Below are positions 17,640-26,378 of a stretch of DNA of 64,000 nt, in pieces (positions within the stretch are counted from its first letter, which is position 1; the number at the start of each line of letters is the position of its first letter). The DNA comes from Gordonia effusa NBRC 100432 (GTDB lineage Bacteria; Actinomycetota; Actinomycetes; Mycobacteriales; Mycobacteriaceae): positions 1-64,000 of the forward strand of contig NZ_BAEH01000092.1 in NCBI RefSeq assembly GCF_000241305.1, in the 5' to 3' direction. Both the position numbers and the translations under genes were made by a program. Under the pieces are notes generated by a model that saw nothing but the letters and a program-made list of their open reading frames with translations, was not told the DNA's origin and did not search any database.

Positions 17640-18616
17640 ACGGCGGTACCTGTATTCGCGTGCGCGGGGTAAGCGTGCACCAGCGCATACTCAAGGTGCG
17701 GCACTCGCCGCGCCAACACCGCCTGCGCATCATGCGCGATCGTATGTGCTTGGGCGAGTGAAAGTTTCGCGTCGACATCCAACTCGACGTCGGCACGCAG
17801 GCGATGCCCCACCCAGCGCATCTTGAGCGAATGCGGTTGTCCGAGACCGGCTTCGACGAGCGCGTACTCGGCATCGGCGATGATTTGCGGATCGACGCCG
17901 TCGAGCAGCCGGCCGAACACCTCCCGCCCCGCCGTCCACAAGACGCCCAGGATGGCAGCCGAAATCAGCAGGCCGACAATAGGATCAGCGAGCGGGAAGC
18001 CGAGCCATACGCCTCCCGCGCCGAGCAATACCGCCAGCGAGGTGAGACCGTCGGTGCGGGCGTGCATGCCATCGGCGACCAAGGCTGCCGAGCCGATCCG
18101 GCGCCCGACACGGATCCGATAGAGCGCCACCGCTTCGTTTCCGAGGAAGCCGATCACACCCGCCAGCGCAACCCAGCCAAGATGGTGCAGCGGAGCGGGA
18201 TTCACGAGTCGACGGATCGCCTCAACGAGGGCCACGACCGCGGATAACGCGATCATCGCCACCACGAACAATCCTGCGAGGTCTTCGACGCGACCGAAAC
18301 CGTACGTGAAACGCCTTGTCGCACTGCGTGTTCCGACCGCGAATGCGATCCACAACGGGACCGACGTCAACGCGTCGGAGAAGTTGTGAATCGTGTCGGC
18401 GGCAAGTGCGACCGATCCGGACACCACGACCACCAGCAACTGGGCCACCGCGGTCAGAACGAGGACAACGAGACTCACCTGCACCGCGCGAATGCCAGCC
18501 CGATCGCTGGTTAACGCATCATCGAGCCGATCAACCGAATCGTGGCTGTGCGGTACGACGGCGTGCCGGAGCGTCGCGAGCAGGCCATGCCGATGTTCGT
18601 GGGCGTGCTCGGTCAC
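17636..18616 (-). CDS. Cation diffusion facilitator (metal efflux)
   Basis: CDF-family proton/metal antiporter of 326 residues with a His-rich N-terminus (MTEHAHEHRHG), about six membrane helices and a C-terminal cytoplasmic domain. Metal-site signatures: AADTIHNFSDALTS in helix II (H/D/D) and VADGMHARTDGLTS in helix V. Its ATG overlaps the ArsR-type repressor stop by four bases, so both are made from one mRNA. In Mycobacterium the ArsR repressor KmtR controls a CDF gene in response to Ni/Co; this pair may work likewise, but zinc or cadmium are equally possible. Confidence 0.88.
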   Translation of the reverse strand: MTEHAHEHRHGLLATLRHAVVPHSHDSVDRLDDALTSDRAGIRAVQVSLVVLVLTAVAQLLVVVVSGSVALAADTIHNFSDALTSVPLWIAFAVGTRSATRRFTYGFGRVEDLAGLFVVAMIALSAVVALVEAIRRLVNPAPLHHLGWVALAGVIGFLGNEAVALYRIRVGRRIGSAALVADGMHARTDGLTSLAVLLGAGGVWLGFPLADPIVGLLISAAILGVLWTAGREVFGRLLDGVDPQIIADAEYALVEAGLGQPHSLKMRWVGHRLRADVELDVDAKLSLAQAHTIAHDAQAVLARRVPHLEYALVHAYPAHANTGTAV

Positions 18617-19002
18617 GATGCGCCACCACCCTCGTGCAGAGCCCGCAGACCGGCGTCGGAAATGTGATGCGGCGGCACGCCCGGACTCGCATGCTCGGCG
18701 TTATGCACGGCGTCGACGACGAGTTGCCGAATATGCTCATTCTCGATGCTGTAGTAGATCGTCGTACCCTCTCTTCTAGTTCTCACGAGCCGTGCCATCC
18801 GCAGTTTGGCCAAGTGCTGCGACACCGATGGCGCCGCCTTGCCGACTTCGGCGGCGAGCTCAGTCACCGACATTTCGCGGTCCCGCAACGCCCACAGCAG
18901 CCGCACGCGCGTCCCGTCGGCCAACATTCGGAATACCTCGACGACAAGACCGATCTGATCGTCGTCGAGCCGACGTCGACAAGAACTGCTATCTGCATTC
19001 AT
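18613..19002 (-). CDS. ArsR/SmtB-family metal-responsive repressor
   Basis: Winged-helix repressor of 129 residues. The HTH is MSVTELAAEVGKAAPSVSQHLAKLRMARLVRTRREGTTIYYSI. Potential metal ligands are Cys8 and the C-terminal His set (HNAEHASPGVPPHHIS, HEGG), like the alpha5 plus tail sites of NmtR/KmtR. It is translationally coupled to the CDF pump downstream and is its likely regulator. The mRNA seems leaderless (TAATAT six bases before ATG) and the putative operator overlaps that start. Confidence 0.88.
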   Translation of the reverse strand: MNADSSSCRRRLDDDQIGLVVEVFRMLADGTRVRLLWALRDREMSVTELAAEVGKAAPSVSQHLAKLRMARLVRTRREGTTIYYSIENEHIRQLVVDAVHNAEHASPGVPPHHISDAGLRALHEGGGAS

Positions 19003-19011
19003 ACGCAGATA
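18990..19011. promoter_or_regulatory. Putative ArsR operator overlapping the start codon
   Basis: Arms TATCTGC (18990-18996) and GCAGATA (19005-19011) are perfect complements eight bases apart. They bracket the start codon and the -10 region, so bound repressor would block transcription initiation. Confidence 0.6.
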
Positions 19012-19069
19012 TTAAGCCTTGTGGCTGTCGTCGCACAACTGTCGGCCCGGGGCCCGCATAGAACGCAAA

Positions 19070-19098
19070 GGGCCGGTGACCTTTTCGGTCACCGGCCC
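19070..19098. terminator. Rho-independent terminator
   Basis: A perfect 12-base stem, GGGCCGGTGACC with its complement, and a five-base loop, followed on the minus strand by TTTG. It lies 18 bases past the mycolyltransferase stop and ends that transcript. Confidence 0.85.
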
Positions 19099-19115
19099 TT
19101 GCTAAAGATCCGCTA

Positions 19116-20078
19116 TCAGCGTCCGAAGAACGCGGGACGGAAGGTGGTGTAGTACGACTGGCGGAAACGCTCGTTCCAGTAGTCCCACCAGTGCGCGCCG
19201 TCCGGCGTGATGTTGGTGGTGAGATTGACGCCGAGAGTGCGCAGACGAGCCACATACAGCTGGCTGCTGATCGACGCCGCGGTCTCCAGGGGGATCATCT
19301 GCGAGAACTTCACCGGGTTGAAGTTTGCCGACGTCGGGTTGAGCGACGAATCGAACTTGCTGGTGATACCGGTCCCCGCCGATACATACACGCGCTTACC
19401 GACCAAGTTGCCGGCGCTGAGGAACGGATCGTTCTGGAACCAGGTTCCCGCGGGGTAGAAGCCCCACATGTTCGTCGGGTTGCCACCCATCTCAGCGACC
19501 GAGACCTGGATGCCCTGGGTGAAGCCGGGCATCGTGACGGTCGGGTAACCACTGTAGGAAGCGACCGAGTTGTAGAAGCGTGGGTGACGCGAAGCCAGAT
19601 TCAGCGCCGCGGTACCCGACATCGACAGACCTGCGATGCCGTTACGACGGTTGTCGCTGTTGTGCTTGCGCTTCATGTAGGCGGGCAGTTCCTTGGTGAG
19701 GAAGGTTTCCCACATCGGCTTGCCGAGCTTGGGGTCGCGGCTGAGCCAGTCACTGTAGAAAGTGCCGCCGCCACCGAACGGAAGAACAAGGTTGACACCC
19801 TTGCCGACCATGAAATTGTCGATGCCGGTGCGGTTCTGCAGCCAGCCGGTGGTGTTATTCGGTGCGCGCAGGCCGTCGAGGACGTACAGCGTCGGCTTGG
19901 GGCCGCTGCCACCTGCGCTAACGATGCGGACCGGGATACTGCGGTGCATCGACGCCGAGTACACATACTCGGTGCTGCCGGCGGCTTGAGCCTGCGGAGC
20001 GACAGCCACGGCAACACCGGCGGCCGACGCCAACGCGAGTGCGCCGGCCATGATGCGCTTACGGGCGCTCTTCAACAT
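19116..20078 (-). CDS. Secreted mycolyltransferase (antigen 85 type)
   Basis: Exported esterase of 320 residues that transfers mycolic acids onto trehalose and arabinogalactan. Signal peptide to about residue 33 (AVAPQAQAAG). Alpha/beta-hydrolase core with YVLDGLRAPNNTTGW, PFGGGGTFYSDW, the nucleophile Ser154 in GLSMSGTAAL, Glu265 in PLETAA and His296 in PDGAHWWDYW; all three catalytic residues are present. It is direct evidence of a mycolate-bearing outer membrane. A 279-base region upstream holds its promoter and no gene. A strong terminator follows. Confidence 0.93.
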   Translation of the reverse strand: MLKSARKRIMAGALALASAAGVAVAVAPQAQAAGSTEYVYSASMHRSIPVRIVSAGGSGPKPTLYVLDGLRAPNNTTGWLQNRTGIDNFMVGKGVNLVLPFGGGGTFYSDWLSRDPKLGKPMWETFLTKELPAYMKRKHNSDNRRNGIAGLSMSGTAALNLASRHPRFYNSVASYSGYPTVTMPGFTQGIQVSVAEMGGNPTNMWGFYPAGTWFQNDPFLSAGNLVGKRVYVSAGTGITSKFDSSLNPTSANFNPVKFSQMIPLETAASISSQLYVARLRTLGVNLTTNITPDGAHWWDYWNERFRQSYYTTFRPAFFGR

Positions 20079-20344
20079 TAATTAAGTCCTTACGATCTGA
20101 CCAAAAGGCTTCGTTCATATGGGCATGTGGTGATCCGATTGACCATCACTGGCCCAGGGCTCCCCGTCGTTAGGGAGTGTAACGGCTCGATAACACACGA
20201 GCAAAGGCAACTAACCACCCACGCCCGCGAAAGACACTCCTGTAACGCTACTACCTGCCGAAACGCCGGCGGAGAACAATTCTTGATCGAGTTGATCACA
20301 AGTTGACCTTCGTGACCGAAAGATCAGGTTCCGCTCAGGTCGCC

Positions 20345-20350
20345 TAGTCT
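20345..20350 (+). promoter_or_regulatory. -10 hexamer, leaderless promoter of the amidase
   Basis: TAGTCT ends seven bases before the GTG start at 20358 and there is no ribosome site. Confidence 0.5.
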
Positions 20351-20357
20351 TTGTGAC

Positions 20358-21839
20358 GTGGACCTCTCCGAATACCAGTCCTTCGACGCCACCGCACTCG
20401 CCGGCCTCGTCGCCAGCGGCGAGGTTAGCGCATCTGAACTGCTCGAACTCGCCAGGGCGCGTGCCGACATCGCCAATCCGAAACTCAACGCGATCGTCGC
20501 GCAGATCGCCGAGGCCGATGTCCAGGCGGGCGGCGCGGCGAGCGGTCCATTCGCCGGAGTGCCCTTCCTGATCAAAGATCTCGCCCAGGAGTACCGCGGC
20601 TACCCGACGTCGTGCGGATCGCGGGCGTTAGCCAAACTCCCCGCGACCGAACACGCGAATATCACCCAGCGATTCCTCGACGCCGGGTTTGTCATCTTCG
20701 GCAAGACCAATACTCCTGAGTTCGGCGCCAAGGGTGTCACCGAGTCGGAGTTCTGGGGTCCGGCACGTAATCCGTGGAATACCGACCACACACCCGGCGG
20801 ATCGTCGGGCGGGTCGGGAGCCGCTGTCGCCGCGGGCATCGTGCCCGCCGCCGGCGCCAACGATGGCGGCGGGTCGATCCGAATTCCGGCAGCGTGTAAC
20901 GGGCTAGTCGGACTCAAACCGAGCCGCGGCATCGCACCCTTCGGTCCCGCAACTGGCGAGTCAATGTTCGGCATGGCCGTGCAGGGCGCCGTCACCCGAA
21001 CAGTCCGCGACGCGGCGGCCATTTATGACGCGATCGTGGGACCGACCGCTGGTTCGGTGTACCCCACCGCAACTCCCGGTGTCAGCTACCTCGAGCAGAT
21101 CAAAAACGTGCCAGCGGGTCTGCGGATCGGGTTCTCCGCACGGTCGGCCATCAACGCTAATCCACATCCGGAAGCTGTTGCCGCGGTGGAGAATACCGCG
21201 AAACTGCTCACCGACCTCGGCCATCATGTCGAGCCGGTCGAGCCGCCCTATGACGACGGGGCGCTGGCCCGCGACTTTCTCACCATTTGGTTCGCGGTGC
21301 TGGCGACCGAAGTGGCCCAGGCTCGCGAACTCACTGGCGCTAGCGATTCCGACTTCGAGGCGGACACGCTCGCCATCGCCGAATTGGGTCGGTCCGGCGG
21401 TGTGGTGGCCGCGTTCACGGCGCTCGACAATGTGAACAAGTACGTACTCTCGCTCGAGCGTTTCCACAGCGACTACGACCTTCTTCTTACCCCGACGTTG
21501 GCCACCCCACCGCTCACCGTCGGCGAGACCACGACAGCGCCGTTGCTACAACGCGCATCCCGGGTGATCTCGCGCGTGCACGCCGGAAAACTGTTGTCTC
21601 TCAGCGGTATTCTCGACGATCTCATCTCGCAGAGCCTCGGCTGGGTGCCCTACACCCAATTGGCCAACCTCACCGGCCGACCAGCGATCAGTGTTCCGTT
21701 GCACTGGACCGAGGCCGGGCTCCCCCTTGGCGTGCAGTTCGTCGGCCGACTCGGCGCCGACGGCGGGCTGCTTTCACTCGCAGCACAACTCGAAACCGCG
21801 CAACCGTGGTTCCATCGCTATTCGGAAGTGCAGGTCTGA
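20358..21839 (+). CDS. Amidase, amidase-signature family
   Basis: Cytosolic amidohydrolase of 493 residues with the Ser-cisSer-Lys triad: Lys in FLIKDLAQEY, the signature GGSSGGSGAAVAAGIVPAAGANDGGGSIRIPA and the GLKPSRG loop. It hydrolyses amide bonds in small molecules; the substrate is unknown. GTG start, apparently leaderless. It is three bases from the following flavoprotein, so the two are coupled and may act on one substrate. Confidence 0.9.
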   Translation: MDLSEYQSFDATALAGLVASGEVSASELLELARARADIANPKLNAIVAQIAEADVQAGGAASGPFAGVPFLIKDLAQEYRGYPTSCGSRALAKLPATEHANITQRFLDAGFVIFGKTNTPEFGAKGVTESEFWGPARNPWNTDHTPGGSSGGSGAAVAAGIVPAAGANDGGGSIRIPAACNGLVGLKPSRGIAPFGPATGESMFGMAVQGAVTRTVRDAAAIYDAIVGPTAGSVYPTATPGVSYLEQIKNVPAGLRIGFSARSAINANPHPEAVAAVENTAKLLTDLGHHVEPVEPPYDDGALARDFLTIWFAVLATEVAQARELTGASDSDFEADTLAIAELGRSGGVVAAFTALDNVNKYVLSLERFHSDYDLLLTPTLATPPLTVGETTTAPLLQRASRVISRVHAGKLLSLSGILDDLISQSLGWVPYTQLANLTGRPAISVPLHWTEAGLPLGVQFVGRLGADGGLLSLAAQLETAQPWFHRYSEVQV

Positions 21840-21842
21840 CAC

Positions 21843-23495
21843 GTGGACAATCCCGAAGTAATCGTCGTCGGGTCCGGCCTAGCCGGCCTGGTCGCAACCT
21901 ACGAACTCACCAAAGCCGGCCGACGAGTGCTAGTCGTCGACCAGGAGAATCGTAAAAACCTTGGCGGGCAGGCATTTTGGTCGCTCGGTGGGCTCTTTCT
22001 CGTCGATACCCCCGAACAACGCAGACTCGGTATTCACGACTCCGAGGAGCTGGCGCTGCAGGACTGGATGGGGTCGGCTAGCTTCGATCGCGACGTCGAG
22101 GACAACTGGCCTCGACAGTGGGCACGCGCGTACGTCCGATTCGCCGCGACCGAGAAGCGTCAGTATTTACACGACCTCGGTCTACGCATTACCCCGGTCA
22201 TCGGTTGGGCCGAGCGCGGCGGTGGATTCGCCGACGGCCACGGCAACTCGGTGCCCCGCTTCCACCTCACCTGGGGAACCGGGCCCGAGGTGGTCCGAGT
22301 CTTCGCCGAACCGGTACTAGAAGCCGAGCGAAAAGGGCTTGTGCACTTCGCGTTTCGCCATCAGGTCGATGAGCTGATTGTCGATGACGGCGCCGTCGTC
22401 GGAGTTCGCGGATCTGTGCTGGAGGACTCGGACACCGAACGCGGCGTAGCCTCGTCGCGAACCGTCGTGTCCGACTTCGAGTTTCGCGCCCCGAAAACAA
22501 TCGTCACCAGTGGCGGTATTGGCCACAATCACGACCTGGTGCGCAAAAACTGGCCGGTCGAGCGCCTAGGCCCCGCTCCGAAAACCATGATCTCGGGTGT
22601 GCCCGCCTATGTCGATGGCCGCATGCTCGGCATCGCCGAAGATGCCGGGGCGCACCTGATCAACCGCGACCGGATGTGGCATTACACCGAGGGTATCCAC
22701 AACTGGGATCCGATCTGGCCCAACCACGCCATTCGCATCATTCCCGGCCCGTCGTCGCTCTGGCTCGACGCCAACGGCAATAGGCTTGCGCCGCCCAACT
22801 TTCCGGGCTTCGACACTAACTCGACGATGCGTGAGATCCTGGCGACCGGCTACGACTATTCGTGGTTCATCCTCACCCAGTCGATTATCGAGAAGGAATT
22901 CGCACTCTCGGGGTCCGAGCAGAATCCCGATATCACCGGCAAGGACCTGCGGTTCGCCGCCAAGAGTCGTCTCGCCAAAGGCGCACCCGGACCGGTACAG
23001 GCCTTCGTCGACAACGGCGTCGACTTCGTCGTCGGAAACAACCTTGCCGAGCTTGTACCCAAGATGAATGCCATCGCGCGTGGCCCACAACTCGATTTGA
23101 GTCACATCGAACAGATCGTCGGCGCGCGAGATGCTCAGTTAGACAACAAATACAGCAAAGATGCGCAGCTGATGGCAGTGACGAACGCCCGACAGTACTT
23201 GGGGGACAAGATAGTTCGGGTAGCCAAACCACACCGACTACTCGACCCGGCACATGGCCCGCTCATCGCGGTTCGGCTCAACATCTTGACTCGGAAGACG
23301 TTGGGTGGCTTGGAAACCAACCTCGATTCGCAGGTGATGCGTGCTGGCGGAACACCATTGGCCGGCCTGTACGCAGCCGGAGAAGTCGCCGGCTTCGGCG
23401 GCGGCGGCGTCCACGGATACAACGCACTGGAAGGAACCTTCCTCGGCGGCTGCATCTTCTCCGGTCGGGCGGCGGGGCGACACGCCGCACGCTGA
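21843..23495 (+). CDS. FAD-binding dehydrogenase (Rv0785-like)
   Basis: Flavoprotein of 550 residues in the fumarate reductase/KstD superfamily; sequence layout is very like the mycobacterial protein Rv0785. FAD fold PEVIVVGSGLAGLVATYELTKAGRRVLVVDQE at the N-terminus, GGQAFWSLGGLF loop, and the C-terminal GLYAAGEVAGFGGGGVHGYNALEGTFLGGCIFSGR. GTG start three bases after the amidase stop. Substrate unknown; a role in steroid or cyclic ketone oxidation is possible by family. The DyP/encapsulin pair begins 20 bases on but has its own promoter-like sequence. Confidence 0.87.
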   Translation: MDNPEVIVVGSGLAGLVATYELTKAGRRVLVVDQENRKNLGGQAFWSLGGLFLVDTPEQRRLGIHDSEELALQDWMGSASFDRDVEDNWPRQWARAYVRFAATEKRQYLHDLGLRITPVIGWAERGGGFADGHGNSVPRFHLTWGTGPEVVRVFAEPVLEAERKGLVHFAFRHQVDELIVDDGAVVGVRGSVLEDSDTERGVASSRTVVSDFEFRAPKTIVTSGGIGHNHDLVRKNWPVERLGPAPKTMISGVPAYVDGRMLGIAEDAGAHLINRDRMWHYTEGIHNWDPIWPNHAIRIIPGPSSLWLDANGNRLAPPNFPGFDTNSTMREILATGYDYSWFILTQSIIEKEFALSGSEQNPDITGKDLRFAAKSRLAKGAPGPVQAFVDNGVDFVVGNNLAELVPKMNAIARGPQLDLSHIEQIVGARDAQLDNKYSKDAQLMAVTNARQYLGDKIVRVAKPHRLLDPAHGPLIAVRLNILTRKTLGGLETNLDSQVMRAGGTPLAGLYAAGEVAGFGGGGVHGYNALEGTFLGGCIFSGRAAGRHAAR

Positions 23496-23502
23496 GACGT
23501 AC

Positions 23503-23508
23503 TAGAGT
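23503..23508 (+). promoter_or_regulatory. -10 hexamer, leaderless promoter of the DyP peroxidase
   Basis: TAGAGT seven bases before GTG 23516. It suggests the DyP-encapsulin pair can be transcribed separately from the amidase genes. Confidence 0.45.
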
Positions 23509-23515
23509 GGTCACA

Positions 23516-24526
23516 GTGAACTCCGGATCAACGACCGGGCAGACCATTCTCACCCGAAAAACCAAGAGCGCAGTCTTCCTTGTCTTGTGCATCAACGACG
23601 ACGGCGTCGAAACAGTCCGTGACGTGCTGGGTGGCTTCGCAGGCTTAGTGCGATCGGTGTCCTCTCGGGCACCCGAGTCGGCATTGGCCGGGATCGTCGG
23701 CATCGGTTCAGATGCCTGGGATCGGCTGTTCACCGGTCCGCGGCCGGCAGCGCTGCACCCATTCATCGAGCTGGTCGGCGAGACGCACACTGCGCCATCC
23801 ACACCCGGCGACATTCTGTTGCATATCAAGGCCGACCAGTTCGACCTGTGCTACGAGGTCGCAACGAAAGTTGTTGAACAACTGGGGGATTCGGTAACCG
23901 TCGTCGACGAAGTGCATGGCTTTCGCTATTTCGACCTGCGCGACCTCATCGGGTTTGTCGACGGTACCGAGAACCCGGTCGGCGCGGCCGCCGTCACCGC
24001 GATCACGGTGGGCGACGAAGATGCTGACTTCGCCGGCGGCAGCCATGTCACCATCCAGCGGTATGTAACTGACACCGCCGCGTGGAATGACCTGAGTACC
24101 GCTGACCAGGAAGCGGCGATCGGCCGCACCAAACTGGAGAATATCGAGTTCGACGATGAGGTGAAGCCCACGAACTCACATATCGCGCTCAATGTGATCG
24201 AGGACGACGACGGCAATCAACTTCAAATCGTCCGCGACAATATGCCCTACGGCGACGCGTCCGGTGAGCGCGGCACGCTGTTCATCGCCTATTCGGCGTC
24301 CCCGACGGTCACCGAACGGATGCTGTCGAACATGTTCATCGGCGATCCGCCGGGCAACCACGATCGGCTACTCGACTTCACCACCGCGGTCACTGGCAGC
24401 CAGTACTTCGCGCCCAGCGTCGAATTTCTCGACGATCTGCCAGCGGCACCAGAAGAGGTTGTGGCACAACCAGATTCACCTACCAAGCCGAGTGATGGAT
24501 CGCTCGGCATCGGCTCTTTGCACTGA
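23516..24526 (+). CDS. DyP-type peroxidase, encapsulin cargo
   Basis: Heme peroxidase of the dye-decolorizing family, 336 residues. Shows GFVDGTENP (about 146-154) with the catalytic Asp, the conserved distal Arg region downstream, and the proximal-His segment TNSHIALNV. The C-terminus ends with a Pro/Ser linker and SLGIGSLH, which matches the LGIGSL cargo-loading peptide that docks on the inner wall of encapsulin. The encapsulin gene follows 32 bases later. Start at GTG 23516; GTG 23507 in the same frame is the alternative. Role: peroxide-linked oxidation inside a protein compartment. Confidence 0.93.
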   Translation: MNSGSTTGQTILTRKTKSAVFLVLCINDDGVETVRDVLGGFAGLVRSVSSRAPESALAGIVGIGSDAWDRLFTGPRPAALHPFIELVGETHTAPSTPGDILLHIKADQFDLCYEVATKVVEQLGDSVTVVDEVHGFRYFDLRDLIGFVDGTENPVGAAAVTAITVGDEDADFAGGSHVTIQRYVTDTAAWNDLSTADQEAAIGRTKLENIEFDDEVKPTNSHIALNVIEDDDGNQLQIVRDNMPYGDASGERGTLFIAYSASPTVTERMLSNMFIGDPPGNHDRLLDFTTAVTGSQYFAPSVEFLDDLPAAPEEVVAQPDSPTKPSDGSLGIGSLH

Positions 24527-24558
24527 TCACCTGATACATCCACCACAGGAGGCAGCAC

Positions 24559-25359
24559 ATGAATAACCTGCATCGCGAACTCGCGCCGATCTCGAGCGCG
24601 GCCTGGGAGGCGATCGAAGAAGAGGCATCGAGGTCGTTCAAACGGAATGTCGCAGGTCGGCGACTCGTCGACGTAAAGGGCCCACTCGGCCTCGACGTCG
24701 CCTCGGTGACTATCGGACACCGTTCCAAGATCGATTCACCCGGCACCGGCATCGTCGCGTCATTGCGCCATACCCAGCCGCTCGTCGAGTTGAAGGTGCC
24801 GTTCTCGGTGACGCGCGAAGCCATCGACGACGTCGATCGTGGTGCGCAGGACAGCAATTGGGACCCGGTTGTCGATGCCGCGCGCGAACTCGCGCTCGCC
24901 GAAGACCGCGCGATCTTCGACGGATACCAGGCCGCGGGCATCACCGGAATCGCCAGCGCCGACGGAGCATCGAGTATCGCCCTGCCCTCCGACGTTCGCG
25001 ACTATCCGGAAGCGGTGAGTCAGGCGTTGGCCCGGCTGCGCCTGGCGTCGGTCGACGGACCTTACTCACTCGCCCTCTCCGCCGATGTCTACTCGCTGGT
25101 CAACGAGACCTCCAACCACGGCTATCCGATTCTGCAGCACCTGCAACGGGTGGTGACCGGCGACATTGTCTGGGCACCGGCCATCACCGGCGCATTCGCG
25201 GTGAGCACCCGCGGCGGCGATTTTGAGCTGACGATCGGCCAGGACGTCTCGATCGGCTACGACTCGCACGACGGCGACGTGGTGAACCTGTACTTCACCG
25301 AGTCGTTCACCTTCCTGTCCTACACCGGCGAAGCCGCAGTCGCGCTGACCGCGCAATAG
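24559..25359 (+). CDS. Encapsulin shell protein (family 1)
   Basis: HK97-fold shell protein of 266 residues (linocin M18/CFP29 family) that self-assembles into a nanocompartment. Starts MNNLHRELAPISSAAWEAIEEEASRSFKRNVAGRR-like, which forms the inner N-arm groove for cargo peptides; central PFSVTREAIDDVDRGA and C-terminal ESFTFLSYTGEAAVAL are typical. AGGAGG lies at good spacing before the ATG. It pairs with the DyP peroxidase just upstream. Function in oxidative-stress defence is known for mycobacterial homologues. Confidence 0.95.
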   Translation: MNNLHRELAPISSAAWEAIEEEASRSFKRNVAGRRLVDVKGPLGLDVASVTIGHRSKIDSPGTGIVASLRHTQPLVELKVPFSVTREAIDDVDRGAQDSNWDPVVDAARELALAEDRAIFDGYQAAGITGIASADGASSIALPSDVRDYPEAVSQALARLRLASVDGPYSLALSADVYSLVNETSNHGYPILQHLQRVVTGDIVWAPAITGAFAVSTRGGDFELTIGQDVSIGYDSHDGDVVNLYFTESFTFLSYTGEAAVALTAQ

Positions 25360-25452
25360 GCACGACTGACTGGTACCTGCGTGTCGGCTCGCCGCGAAGG
25401 TAGACACCCATCGCCGATGACGACGCCGCAGATTCCAGTCGGCATCGACGTC

Positions 25453-26253
25453 CTAAACGTCCGGAATCGGCAGATCCAGATTCGGCGTCAGTAATCCGCC
25501 GTCGACCTCCAGGACCTTCCCGGTCACGTAGGCACCTGCCGGCGAGGCCAGGTAGAGCGCGGCTGCCGCGATGTCATCGGGGTCGCCCAGTCGGCGCAGC
25601 GGAGTCGCCGATTCGATGGCGCCCCGCATCTCGTCGTTGTCGGCGACTACCTGTAGCGCCGACGTCAGGATCGCCCCGGGGGCAATGGCATTCACTCGTA
25701 CCCGCGGATTGAGATCTGCCGCGGCAAGTCGGGTGTAATGCGCCAGCGCCGCCTTCGCCGTCCCGTAGGCGGCATACGCACGGCCCGGCAGCCGCCCGAC
25801 GGCGGAGGTGATGTTGATGATGGATCCGCCTTCTGCCGTCGAAATCATCTGCGGCACAGCGGTACGCACCAACGCGTGCGCGGTAGCGACGTTGAAGTTG
25901 AAGGCATCGGCGAGGTGCTTCGGTTTGGTGTCGAGTAGCGGTCTCGGTAGCGCGCCGCCGACATTGTTGACGACGGTGTCGAGCCGCCCGAATTGTTCGA
26001 CGGCGACGTCGGCGAGTGCCGCGACCGCATCGGGATCAGCGAGGTCAGTCGCGACGATATGCGCGCGTCGACCGGCCGCCGAGACTTGAGCGGCAACGTC
26101 GTCGAGATCGGACTGTGTGCGGGCGGCAATGACGACGTCGGCACCGGCCTGCGCGAATCCGACGGCAATCGCGGCACCGAGGCCACGCCCTGCGCCGGTC
26201 ACAATCGCAACGGTGTCATCGATACGGAATTTGTCGAGAATCATGTCCATCAC
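25453..26253 (-). CDS. SDR oxidoreductase (Rv0927c-like)
   Basis: Short-chain dehydrogenase of about 266 residues: [10 protein letters not shown] coenzyme motif, [13 protein letters not shown] with catalytic Ser, YGTAK with Tyr-x3-Lys. It closely resembles the mycobacterial SDR Rv0927c, including the ending [10 protein letters not shown]. Start is uncertain among GTG 26253 and ATGs at 26250 and 26244; homologues begin MILD, favouring the last. A KstR-type operator lies 13 bases upstream of the GTG, overlapping a TAGTTT -10. This places it in the steroid-responsive group with the flavoprotein at 4414. Confidence 0.88.
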   Translation of the reverse strand: MMDMILDKFRIDDTVAIVTGAGRGLGAAIAVGFAQAGADVVIAARTQSDLDDVAAQVSAAGRRAHIVATDLADPDAVAALADVAVEQFGRLDTVVNNVGGALPRPLLDTKPKHLADAFNFNVATAHALVRTAVPQMISTAEGGSIINITSAVGRLPGRAYAAYGTAKAALAHYTRLAAADLNPRVRVNAIAPGAILTSALQVVADNDEMRGAIESATPLRRLGDPDDIAAAALYLASPAGAYVTGKVLEVDGGLLTPNLDLPIPDV

Positions 26254-26266
26254 TGTGCCATGAAAC

Positions 26267-26280
26267 TAGAACAGGTTCTA
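26267..26280. promoter_or_regulatory. KstR-type operator
   Basis: TAGAACAGGTTCTA fits the KstR consensus TNNAACNNGTTNNA at all fixed positions; the arms TAGAAC and GTTCTA are perfect complements. It overlaps the -10 region of the SDR gene and could also affect the divergent ABC exporter genes about 100 bases away. Confidence 0.75.
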
Positions 26281-26378
26281 GGCCAATTCTCGGGCAAACG
26301 TCGCGTTCCCGACGTCATGCCGAAAATGGTGCGGCACATGTCGGTACTCGTTGCTACCGTCGATCAAGTGAGTGCCCC

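Noticed and set aside
20282-20302. TGATC-N5-GATCA near the mycolyltransferase and amidase
   Set aside because: Short and imperfect when extended (CTTGATC against CTTGTGATC); not distinct from chance.
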